A stretch of 13,917 bases of DNA from NCBI GenBank assembly GCA_025451135.1, contig JANWKW010000157.1:1-13917 (forward strand), given 5' to 3'. The notes under the pieces were generated by a model. That model was not told the origin of the DNA. It saw only the letters and a list, made by a program, of their open reading frames with translations, and made no database searches. Shown here piece by piece: positions 1 through 5,566 of this stretch (its first letter is position 1; the number at the start of each line of letters is the position of its first letter). The stretch comes from Vulcanimicrobiia bacterium (GTDB lineage: Bacteria; Vulcanimicrobiota; Vulcanimicrobiia; Vulcanimicrobiales; Vulcanimicrobiaceae). The position numbers were made by a program, and so were the translations under genes.

Positions 1-318
1 CATCACCCCGGGCGAGCGATCGTCGAGTCGCGGATTGCTGCCTTGAAACCAGGCGCGCGCGACCGACCCGTCGCCGGCTTCGGTGATCATCAGTGCGAGC
101 TGGAGCGCGAATCGAAGGACGTGTGGCCGTTGCGGCTCTCTCTCGGACATCCATTGCTGGACCGCCCGGGTCTCCGAGACGCCTCCGATGACCGCGACCA
201 GCGAAAGACCCAGCATGTCGACGAGCGAGCGGACGACCTCGCCGATCGGTTGTGACATCGCTTGCGCGTGAGCTTCCTCATCGCTGAGGATCTCGAATTC
301 GTGGGCCTTCTCCCTCAT
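1..318 (-). CDS. Xre/MbcA/ParS-type antitoxin-like protein, cut by the window edge
   Basis: The frame is open from an ATG at 318 to base 1 (106 residues), so the C-terminal end lies outside the window. Residues 36-62 look like a helix-turn-helix (LGLSLVAVIGGVSETRAVQQW), and residues 87-104 (SVARAWFQGSNPRLDDRSP) resemble the AW...NP.L.gR.P signature of the DUF2384 toxin-binding domain. Antitoxins with this layout normally pair with a RES-domain toxin encoded directly downstream; here that position is off the left edge, so pairing is inference. A strong promoter-like sequence ends 10 bases before the ATG and there is no Shine-Dalgarno, which suggests a near-leaderless mRNA. A second possible start is Met21 (ATG at 258). 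A solitary DUF2384 regulator is the alternative. Confidence 0.72.
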   Translation of the reverse strand, partial: MREKAHEFEILSDEEAHAQAMSQPIGEVVRSLVDMLGLSLVAVIGGVSETRAVQQWMSEREPQRPHVLRFALQLALMITEAGDGSVARAWFQGSNPRLDDRSPGVM

Positions 319-472
319 CTTAGTGACAACTATACCCCCATGAACCCCATCTGTAAATCCACCCTAAATCACAGATCGCACCTCCGATATGGGGCCGACA
401 GCCGATACCTTCAGTTTTTTGGAGGTCGCCGAGTGCCACCCATATGACACCGGCAAGGCGCAGACTGCGAGC
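319..472. other. Intergenic region between divergent antitoxin-like and exonuclease genes
   Basis: This 154-base gap is richer in A/T than its surroundings. It holds the minus-strand promoter described separately. On the plus strand I see no convincing promoter or Shine-Dalgarno for the exonuclease; a GGAGG at 421-425 precedes only a GTG frame that stops after four codons (PPI then TGA). Confidence 0.5.
329..357 (-). promoter_or_regulatory. Sigma70-like promoter of the antitoxin-like gene
   Basis: On the minus strand a TTTACA (352-357) is followed by a 17-base spacer and TATAGT (329-334). Each hexamer matches the consensus at five of six bases. Transcription would start about 322, only some 4 bases before the ATG at 318, giving a leaderless or nearly leaderless message. 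Confidence 0.6.
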
Positions 473-1009
473 ATGGACCTGCTCGGGGCCGCCTGCCCCG
501 GCCGCTATGCGGTCGTCGACGTCGAGCCCACCGGCTTCAGCCCGGCGAACGACCGGGTCGTCGAGGTCGCGTGCGTCGTCGTACAGGATCGCCGGGTCGA
601 GCATCGCTGGAGTTCGCTGGTCCATCCCGGCCGTCCGATCCCCTGGCGGGCGACCCGGGTGCACGGCATCACCGACGCGGACGTGGCGCTGGCCCCGTCG
701 TTCGCTCGGGTCGAGCGCGAGCTGCTCGCGCTCTGCATCGGAGCCACCGTGGTCGCGCATAACGCCGCATTCGATCTGAGCTTCCTCACCGCACTGCGGG
801 ACCGGCCGCACCTGTGCACGCTGGCGCTCGCGCGCCGCGCCTTTCCCCACGCGCCCGACCACAAGAACCAGACCCTGCGCCGCTATCTGGCGATCGACCG
901 CGACCCGCTGCTGCGCGGCCTCGCGGCGCACCGGGCGTTGGCCGACGCCCAGGTGACCGCCGCGATCCTGCTGCGATGCCTTGCCCGGCTCGCGCGAGCG
1001 GCGGCCTAG
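473..1009 (+). CDS. DEDDh-family 3'-5' exonuclease (DnaQ/epsilon-like)
   Basis: The predicted product has 178 residues and is a stand-alone exonuclease domain. Exo I is DVEPTG (D16, E18), Exo II is AHNAAFD (H96-D101) and Exo III is HRALADA (H153, D158), so all four metal-binding acids and the general-base histidine of the DEDDh class are present. HGITDAD (64-70) and the CTLALARRAFP stretch are also typical of DnaQ relatives. The family trims 3' ends of DNA, or of RNA in the RNase T branch; which substrate applies here cannot be told. An upstream in-frame ATG at 389 would add 28 residues unlike the family, so the ATG at 473 is preferred, although its ribosome-binding site is weak. The gene ends tail to tail with the Gre-like gene. 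Confidence 0.88.
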   Translation: MDLLGAACPGRYAVVDVEPTGFSPANDRVVEVACVVVQDRRVEHRWSSLVHPGRPIPWRATRVHGITDADVALAPSFARVERELLALCIGATVVAHNAAFDLSFLTALRDRPHLCTLALARRAFPHAPDHKNQTLRRYLAIDRDPLLRGLAAHRALADAQVTAAILLRCLARLARAAA

Positions 1010-1374
1010 GGATCGACCTTCGCGACCCGCAGGGTGGCGTCGCCGATCGGCCGATGCCACACGACCGTGCTGCCCGCCCGGGCCCCGGTCAGCGCTTGGG
1101 CGAGCGGCGAGGAGATGCCGATCGCCCCGGCGGCCGGGTCGGCGTCTTCGTCGTTGACGATCGCGTAGCTCGCGCGCGCGCCGCGTTCGTCGATCACCTC
1201 GATCCGCGATCCGAAGCCGGCCACGCCGGGCGCGACCTCGACGACGACGGCGCGCTCGCGCCGCTCGTCGTCGAGCTGTGCGAGCGCGGCTACGAGGACG
1301 TAGTAGGGCGCGCGGGCCGAGAGGATCGTGGGCTCCGGCCGGTCATCGTCGTCTTTGACGAACGCGCGACTCAC
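1006..1374 (-). CDS. Reduced GreA/GreB-family protein
   Basis: The product has 122 residues and starts at a GTG. The N-terminus MSRAFVKDDDD and the C-terminal half (GSRIEVIDERG, YAIVNDEDADP, ISSPLAQALTGARAGS) match the GreAB_C fold, an FKBP-like domain that docks on RNA polymerase. Full GreA has about 158 residues with a long antiparallel coiled coil that carries the acidic tip into the secondary channel. Here only about 25 residues (roughly 20-45) lie between the conserved ends, so the coiled coil is largely missing. It may therefore bind polymerase without rescuing backtracked complexes, or act like Rnk-type regulators; that is inference. No Shine-Dalgarno is seen. Its start lies 6 bases after the stop of the OB-fold gene, which suggests reinitiation. 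Confidence 0.8.
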   Translation of the reverse strand: MSRAFVKDDDDRPEPTILSARAPYYVLVAALAQLDDERRERAVVVEVAPGVAGFGSRIEVIDERGARASYAIVNDEDADPAAGAIGISSPLAQALTGARAGSTVVWHRPIGDATLRVAKVDP

Positions 1375-1380
1375 CGCACG

Positions 1381-1758
1381 TTACGGCGTGGCGGATGCCG
1401 CCGGCGCGGGTGTGCCGGCTCCGTCGTCCGCTTCGATCTGGTTGGTGACGGTGAACGACCCGAGGCTCTTAGACGCGGTGAAGATGCCGCCGACGGTGAC
1501 CGTCGCGCCATCGGTCACGCCGACGTGGCCGTGGGCGTAGATGTTGACGCACTTCGTCTCGCAGACCTGGAACGTCGTGTAGTCGTTGCCCTTGCGCGAC
1601 GTCTTCTGCTTGACGTCGGTGACGGAGCCGTGCACCGAGACGTGCTTTCCGTCGAAGGCGCCCGGATTGGCGACGATCGCATCGATCGAGTCGGCCGCGA
1701 GGACGGGGGCGGTGAGCAGCGCACACGCGCCGATGAAAGCGAAGATCTGCTTGGTCAT
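1381..1758 (-). CDS. Secreted OB-fold-like small protein
   Basis: The 125-residue product starts at ATG 1758, preceded by AAGGA about 11 bases upstream. Residues 1-22 form a classical signal peptide ending VLAA. Residues 25-110 alternate beta-type stretches (KHVSVHGSVTDVK, DYTTFQVCET, ATVTVGGIF, FTVTNQIEA), as in exported OB-fold domains. A CETKC pair (C66, C70) followed by HGH (76-78) could form a disulphide or bind metal. The tail is Ala/Pro-rich. The frame extends far upstream (to 2538) but that part is antisense to the serine hydrolase and has low-complexity composition, so it is not used. It lies between the Cys-rich microprotein and the Gre-like gene on the same strand. Function is unknown. 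Confidence 0.78.
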   Translation of the reverse strand: MTKQIFAFIGACALLTAPVLAADSIDAIVANPGAFDGKHVSVHGSVTDVKQKTSRKGNDYTTFQVCETKCVNIYAHGHVGVTDGATVTVGGIFTASKSLGSFTVTNQIEADDGAGTPAPAASATP

Positions 1759-1832
1759 CGAGTAGGCGGTCCTTCCAGCGCCGAGGCGCGTCGCGGGGGA
1801 CGGAGAGACCGGACGTTCTTGGGCCGGCCGGG

Positions 1833-1943
1833 CTAATCCCCGCAGCAGTTCGCGATCAGCTGCCCGCAGCGAACGCAGAAGACCTTGCACTTCTTGTAGG
1901 CCACGTCGGTTCCGCCGCAGCGATAGCAACGCAATCCGTCCAT
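1833..1943 (-). CDS. Cysteine-rich 36-residue microprotein (zinc-ribbon-like)
   Basis: This ORF of 36 codons plus stop reads MDGLRCYRCGGTDVAY and continues with KKCKVFCVRCGQ, ending NCCGD. Its seven cysteines (C6, C9, C19, C23, C26, C33, C34) include CxxC knuckles at 6-9 and 23-26, a pattern that usually binds one zinc ion. Wobble positions are G/C-rich like those of real genes nearby. A GAGGA sits directly against the ATG, a poor spacing. It is followed 74 bases later by the OB-fold gene on the same strand and is divergent from the serine hydrolase. It could be a free zinc-ribbon protein or a remnant of a larger one; I know of no named family that it fits. Confidence 0.62.
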   Translation of the reverse strand: MDGLRCYRCGGTDVAYKKCKVFCVRCGQLIANCCGD

Positions 1944-1965
1944 TCCTCGCGCTTCGCCCGGCCCG

Positions 1966-1981
1966 GGGCGGGCACCCGCCC
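1966..1981. repeat. GC-rich inverted repeat between divergent genes
   Basis: GGGCGGG (1966-1972), CA, CCCGCCC (1975-1981) is a perfect inverted repeat inside the 61-base gap between the Cys-rich microprotein and the serine hydrolase. No T-run follows on either strand, so a terminator is unlikely. It could be an operator or an mRNA leader hairpin; only the symmetry is observed. Confidence 0.4.
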
Positions 1982-2004
1982 GCGGCGCAGAGAAAACGCC
2001 CGGC

Positions 2005-2823
2005 ATGAGTCTCGATATCGCGGTGGCGTACGCGAAGCGCTACGACCTCGCCGCCCTGCTGATCGTGCGCGAGGGCGAGACCGTCGTCGAAGCCTACGAC
2101 TCCGGCTGGAACGCCGAGAAGCCGCACGCGATCTACAGCGGCACCAAGAGCTTTTGGGGCGTCGCCGCCGTCTGCGCCCATCGCGACGGCATCCTGGATC
2201 TCGACGAGACGGTCGGCGCGACGTTCCCGGCCTGGGCCGAAGAGCCGGGCAAACGCCTGGTGACGCTGCGAATGCTCCTCAACCTCACCGCCGGCATCGG
2301 CTTCGGCGGACTCGGCAATGCGGTACCGACGTACGAAAAGGCGCTCGCCGTCCCGCTCAAGGACGTGCCCGGTTCGACCTTCACCTACGGCGGCATCCCG
2401 CTCCAGATCTTCGGCGCGGTGCTCGCGGCGAAGCTCGCGCCGCGCGAGCAGACGCCCCACGACTATCTGCGCGCGCGCGTGCTCGATCCGATCGGCGTGA
2501 CCGTCGATTCGTGGAAGACGCTGGCCGACGGCACGCATCCGCTCCCGACCGGCGTCTACATCACCGCGCGCGAGTGGCTCAAGTACGGCGCGTTCGTGAT
2601 GGCCGGCGGTTTCGAGGAGACGCTTCGCGGTTCGGCCGCCAACCCGCGCTACGGCCTAGGCTGGTGGCTGGGCGCGAAGGACGCGCCCGACGACCTGTTC
2701 TATGCGAGCGGATCGGGCGGACAAGGCATGTACGTCGCGCCCTCGCAGAACCTGATCGCCGTGCACTTCGGGCAGAAGGCCTCGTACAATCACAAGGCCT
2801 TCCTCAAGCGCCTGTTCACCTGA
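2005..2823 (+). CDS. Serine hydrolase, beta-lactamase/class C PBP fold
   Basis: The 272-residue product carries the nucleophile motif S45-G-T-K48, followed by DGILDLDETV and LRMLLNLTAGI, which are standard in the class C beta-lactamase/esterase family (PF00144). The second motif, normally Y-x-N, appears as FTYGG with Y128 retained and the Asn replaced by Gly. Near the C-terminus GSGGQGMYVAP takes the place of the usual H/K-x-G strand. There is no signal peptide, so the enzyme is probably cytoplasmic, and it is shorter than typical members (about 330-400). Likely activities are esterase, amidase or D-aminopeptidase; the substrate cannot be deduced. Its last 8 bases overlap the convergent phosphoesterase gene. 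Confidence 0.88.
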   Translation: MSLDIAVAYAKRYDLAALLIVREGETVVEAYDSGWNAEKPHAIYSGTKSFWGVAAVCAHRDGILDLDETVGATFPAWAEEPGKRLVTLRMLLNLTAGIGFGGLGNAVPTYEKALAVPLKDVPGSTFTYGGIPLQIFGAVLAAKLAPREQTPHDYLRARVLDPIGVTVDSWKTLADGTHPLPTGVYITAREWLKYGAFVMAGGFEETLRGSAANPRYGLGWWLGAKDAPDDLFYASGSGGQGMYVAPSQNLIAVHFGQKASYNHKAFLKRLFT

Positions 2824-3829
2824 ACAGATCGTCGAGTGCCTTGACATTGATGGTATCGGTCGCCATGCCGAGCAGCGGCAGGTGCCACGACTCCTCGATG
2901 GTGCGCAAGACCGAGTAGTGGTTGTAGGGGATCCGGCCCGCGAACCCGCGCTTGACCGGATCGCCGATCGCCACGAACGGGCTCAGCCCGCCGCCGTATT
3001 GGCCGCCGGCCGGGAAGAACGACGCCGCCGGCGGGACGAACGGCGAATCGCAGCACGCATCCGCGTTGAGCCATCCGCCGGTCGCCTTGTTCCCGTTATA
3101 GTCGGTCTCGTCGGTCATCACGAAGATCACCGAGTTCTTCGTCCAGGCCCGCGACGCCATGATCTTGGCGACCCACTGGCCGACGAACGCGTCCCCGTCG
3201 ACCCGCAGCTTCATGTCGTCGGAGTACGGGCAATCGTCGTCCGGCTGACCGTGCATGTCGCGGCAGACGTTCGGCGAGATCCAGACGTAGCGCGCGAGTT
3301 CGCCCTTCGCCAGATCGCTCGAGAGCCGGGTCAGCGGGACGTCGTGCTTGAGGCGCGCGAGGTTGGTCCGGATGTCGTCGAACAGGACGAACGGGTTGTG
3401 GCGCGCGACGTAGAGCGCCTTGTTCGGGTCCGTCGGATAATAGGCACCCATGAAGCCCGAATACGGCATCGACTCCATGTAGGCCGTCCACGAGAGGTGG
3501 GCCGCCTCGAGCTGGTCCACGATGTTGACGTGGTCGAAGCGCTGCATCGGGTCGTCGCTGTTCGAGTACCAGTTGTTGCCCGACGTGATCGCGATGTAGT
3601 TCGGCAGGCTCGGGTGCGTGACGCCGTAGTACTGCGCGGCGTAGGCGTACTTCTTGGCCAGCGCCGAGATGTGCGGCGCGGCCGCGTTGCCGATCACGCT
3701 CTCCTGGCTATGGTTCTCGAGCATGAGGATCACGACGTGGTCGAACCGCGGCACGGCTGCCGCGGCCGATGCGCTCGAGATCGCCCAAGCGGCGACGAAG
3801 GCGACGAGCGTTCCGATGAGGCGATGCAC
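2816..3829 (-). CDS. Exported phosphoesterase, AcpA/phospholipase C-type
   Basis: The product has 337 residues starting at a GTG, with AGGAG 9 bases upstream. A signal peptide covers about residues 1-25. Family motifs (PF04185) follow in order: VVILMLENHS with E38-N39, THPSLPNYIAITSG with S74 as the probable nucleophile or metal ligand, ISPNVCRDMHG (185-194), VMTDETD (238-243) and PYNHYSVLRTIEES (301-314). Related enzymes are acid phosphatases or phosphatidylinositol and phospholipid phosphoesterases outside the cytoplasm. The GTG start overlaps the stop of the preceding HD gene by one base (TAGTG), so the two are almost certainly co-translated. Length is in the usual range and no key motif is missing. 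Confidence 0.9.
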   Translation of the reverse strand: MHRLIGTLVAFVAAWAISSASAAAAVPRFDHVVILMLENHSQESVIGNAAAPHISALAKKYAYAAQYYGVTHPSLPNYIAITSGNNWYSNSDDPMQRFDHVNIVDQLEAAHLSWTAYMESMPYSGFMGAYYPTDPNKALYVARHNPFVLFDDIRTNLARLKHDVPLTRLSSDLAKGELARYVWISPNVCRDMHGQPDDDCPYSDDMKLRVDGDAFVGQWVAKIMASRAWTKNSVIFVMTDETDYNGNKATGGWLNADACCDSPFVPPAASFFPAGGQYGGGLSPFVAIGDPVKRGFAGRIPYNHYSVLRTIEESWHLPLLGMATDTINVKALDDLFR

Positions 3830-5004
3830 TATTCCATTCTCCTAGATGCTGCGACGGCGGCGGCGAACGCCGTCTCGCCTTTGGTCAGTTCGTGATAGAG
3901 CGCGATGCTCGACGCGTTCGACGTGACGCTCAGGCGCCACCAGGCGAGGGCGGCGGCGTCCCCCGGCTTGACGTCGTACTTCGGGGCGAGCGCGTCGAGG
4001 GACGGGCGGATCGCGTGGGCGGCGTGGACGCTCAAGACCCAATCGTGATCGCTCAGGAAGTTGACGAAGGCCTCGAGCGGCGGCAGGGCCGCGAGCGCGA
4101 TCGCGCCGCCCGCATCCCGCGTGAGGAGGCCGTAGGCGAACGGATCGACGCCCGCCAGCATCGCGGCGGCGGCGCACCAGGTCGCGACCTTCTTCTCGTC
4201 GCCGAGCGACGGCGCGGCGTGCGCCGAGAGCAGCACGGTCACGAATCGCGCGTCGTGTCCGCGCGCGATCGCCTCCGCACCCGAGAGCACGTGGTGCCCG
4301 CCCGTGTCGCCGATCGAGAGTTCTTTGAAGAACGTGCCGTCGTCTTCGTACTGGAAGACGACCGTCTTCATCACGTCGTGGAAGAGCGCCGCCAGGATCA
4401 CGACGTCGCGATCGACCGCGCCGCGCTTATCGAAGTAGACGCCGTCGTAGGTCGTGGCGAATTGCTCGGCCATTCGCGCGTTGAAGAGTTCGTGCACCAG
4501 CAGGCCGCCCGGGTAGGCGTGATGCGAATCGTCGGCCGAGCCGGGCGTCGACCAGAACGGCTGCACTGGGCCGGGGCGCTCGGTACCGGCCGGAAAGATG
4601 CCTTCGACCGGGTCGTCCGGCCTCACGAAACCGGCTCGCGCCATCGCATCGCGCAGGGCGATCCGCGAGGCCGGCGTCGGGTAACGGCGGGCGTAGTGCG
4701 GGGACGGATCGTCGAGCAATGCCAGTCCGGCCGCGCGCATCTTGGCATCGCCGATGGATCCGGCCAGCGCGCGGATCGCGTGGTACTGCGCGCGCACGAA
4801 GGGCGAAGCGTAGGCGATGTAGGCGGCCCGCTCGTTGGCCGGCGAGAGCCCTTGCGGCACCGGCGGCAACGCCGACGACCCGGCGATCTTCTGCATCCGG
4901 TCGAGCGCCCGGGCCGGCTCGGCGAACAGCGGCAGCGCCGCGACCGCGCCCGCTCCCAGGAACGCCGCACGAGAGAAGCCGGAGGAGGAATGGCTGACGC
5001 ACAT
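3829..5004 (-). CDS. Exported HD-domain hydrolase-like protein
   Basis: The product has 391 residues. Residues 8-33 form a hydrophobic export signal with a Tat-like outline (SRAAFLGAGA), but only one arginine precedes the core, so Sec or a degenerate Tat route is possible. The centre shows HD-superfamily metal ligands: SHHAYPGGLLVHEL (H161/H162, H171), LAALFHDVMK (H209-D210), GGHHVLSG (H237/H238) and a later H262. HD proteins are metal-dependent phosphohydrolases acting on nucleotides or phosphorylated metabolites, and most are cytoplasmic. It is the first gene of a pair with the phosphoesterase, which suggests linked work on phosphorylated compounds in the periplasm. A GAGG abuts the ATG. 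The substrate is unknown. Confidence 0.82.
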   Translation of the reverse strand: MCVSHSSSGFSRAAFLGAGAVAALPLFAEPARALDRMQKIAGSSALPPVPQGLSPANERAAYIAYASPFVRAQYHAIRALAGSIGDAKMRAAGLALLDDPSPHYARRYPTPASRIALRDAMARAGFVRPDDPVEGIFPAGTERPGPVQPFWSTPGSADDSHHAYPGGLLVHELFNARMAEQFATTYDGVYFDKRGAVDRDVVILAALFHDVMKTVVFQYEDDGTFFKELSIGDTGGHHVLSGAEAIARGHDARFVTVLLSAHAAPSLGDEKKVATWCAAAAMLAGVDPFAYGLLTRDAGGAIALAALPPLEAFVNFLSDHDWVLSVHAAHAIRPSLDALAPKYDVKPGDAAALAWWRLSVTSNASSIALYHELTKGETAFAAAVAASRRME

Positions 5005-5088
5005 ACCTCAGCGCCGCTTCGACGCGAACGGGGGACAGCCTCGCGCACTCGCTCGCACAAACGCGTCAGATTTCCACCTAATTCTCTA

Positions 5089-5117
5089 GTCACAAACTCA
5101 GGAAGCGGTTCGATAAT
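5089..5117 (+). promoter_or_regulatory. Possible promoter of the HTH gene
   Basis: GTCACA (5089-5094), a 17-base spacer and GATAAT (5112-5117) resemble a sigma70 promoter (four and five of six matches). The -10 box ends 9 bases before the ATG at 5127, again implying a leaderless or nearly leaderless message. The -35 match is modest. Confidence 0.38.
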
Positions 5118-5126
5118 GCGGGCAAG

Positions 5127-5519
5127 ATGCGTTACGGCAACGGCGTCGTCCGACAGCTTCTGCGACGCCTGAAGCGGCCGGCGGAACTCGAATCGCTGCC
5201 GCTCGGCAAGGCGCTTCGCCACGCACTGGGGTCGCCCAGCGCGTTCGAGGCCGCGCGCGTCGCCATCGATAACGCGTTCGCCGCGTGCGGTCCGGCCGGC
5301 GAACGCTACCGCCACATCATCTGGGCCTACGATGTCGAGCGCACCATCACGCGGGAAGAGGCAGCCCAAGAACTGTCGGTCTCGCCGCGGCATTTCTTCC
5401 GCCTGCGCGCCGAAGCGGTCCAAGCGCTCTCCGACTACGTCGCGCGCCTGCTCGGCGGACCGCCGGCGCGATCGCCGGCGACGTCCTCAAGCGCCTGTTC
5501 GGAACGCGTAGAATCGTGA
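5127..5519 (+). CDS. Small helix-turn-helix regulator-like protein
   Basis: The product has 130 residues. Residues 60-100 contain IIWAYDVERTITREEAAQEL and SVSPRHFFRLRAEAVQAL, which reads as a helix-turn-helix of the sigma region 4/LuxR-like type: an EEAA first helix, a turn at SVSP and a recognition helix RHFFRLRAEA. The N-terminal half is basic (RQLLRRLKRP) and helical; the last 20 residues are low complexity. No sensing or dimerisation domain is visible. It is divergent from the HD/phosphoesterase pair across 122 bases, so it may control that pair, itself, or neither. No Shine-Dalgarno precedes the ATG. I do not recognise the family with certainty. Confidence 0.65.
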   Translation: MRYGNGVVRQLLRRLKRPAELESLPLGKALRHALGSPSAFEAARVAIDNAFAACGPAGERYRHIIWAYDVERTITREEAAQELSVSPRHFFRLRAEAVQALSDYVARLLGGPPARSPATSSSACSERVES

Positions 5520-5566
5520 CGCGTCGTGCGTCGATGCGATAGAACAGAACATGCGCCGAGACCGCT

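Noticed and set aside
320..1060. 246-codon minus-strand ORF across the exonuclease gene
   Set aside because: It is an antisense shadow; the plus strand has all three exonuclease motifs.
1381..2538. 385-residue reading of the OB-fold gene
   Set aside because: The upstream 260 residues are antisense to the serine hydrolase and the Cys-rich ORF, and lack a domain. The signal peptide at Met 1758 with its Shine-Dalgarno marks the real start.
4984..5078. Possible class II tRNA on the plus strand (GGAGGAA...TTCCACC ends, GCTGA/TCAGC D-arm-like stem, translated text RVRFPP)
   Set aside because: There is no GG in the D-loop, no 5-bp anticodon stem with a 7-base loop and no TTCRA T-loop, and it overlaps the HD gene start. 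The likeness is probably chance.
3892..5172. 426-codon plus-strand ORF opposite the HD gene
   Set aside because: It is Arg/Glu-rich antisense with no family features, and the minus strand shows clear HD motifs.
5520..5566. Terminator between the convergent HTH and Asp-box genes
   Set aside because: The 47-base gap shows no stable stem followed by T residues on either strand.
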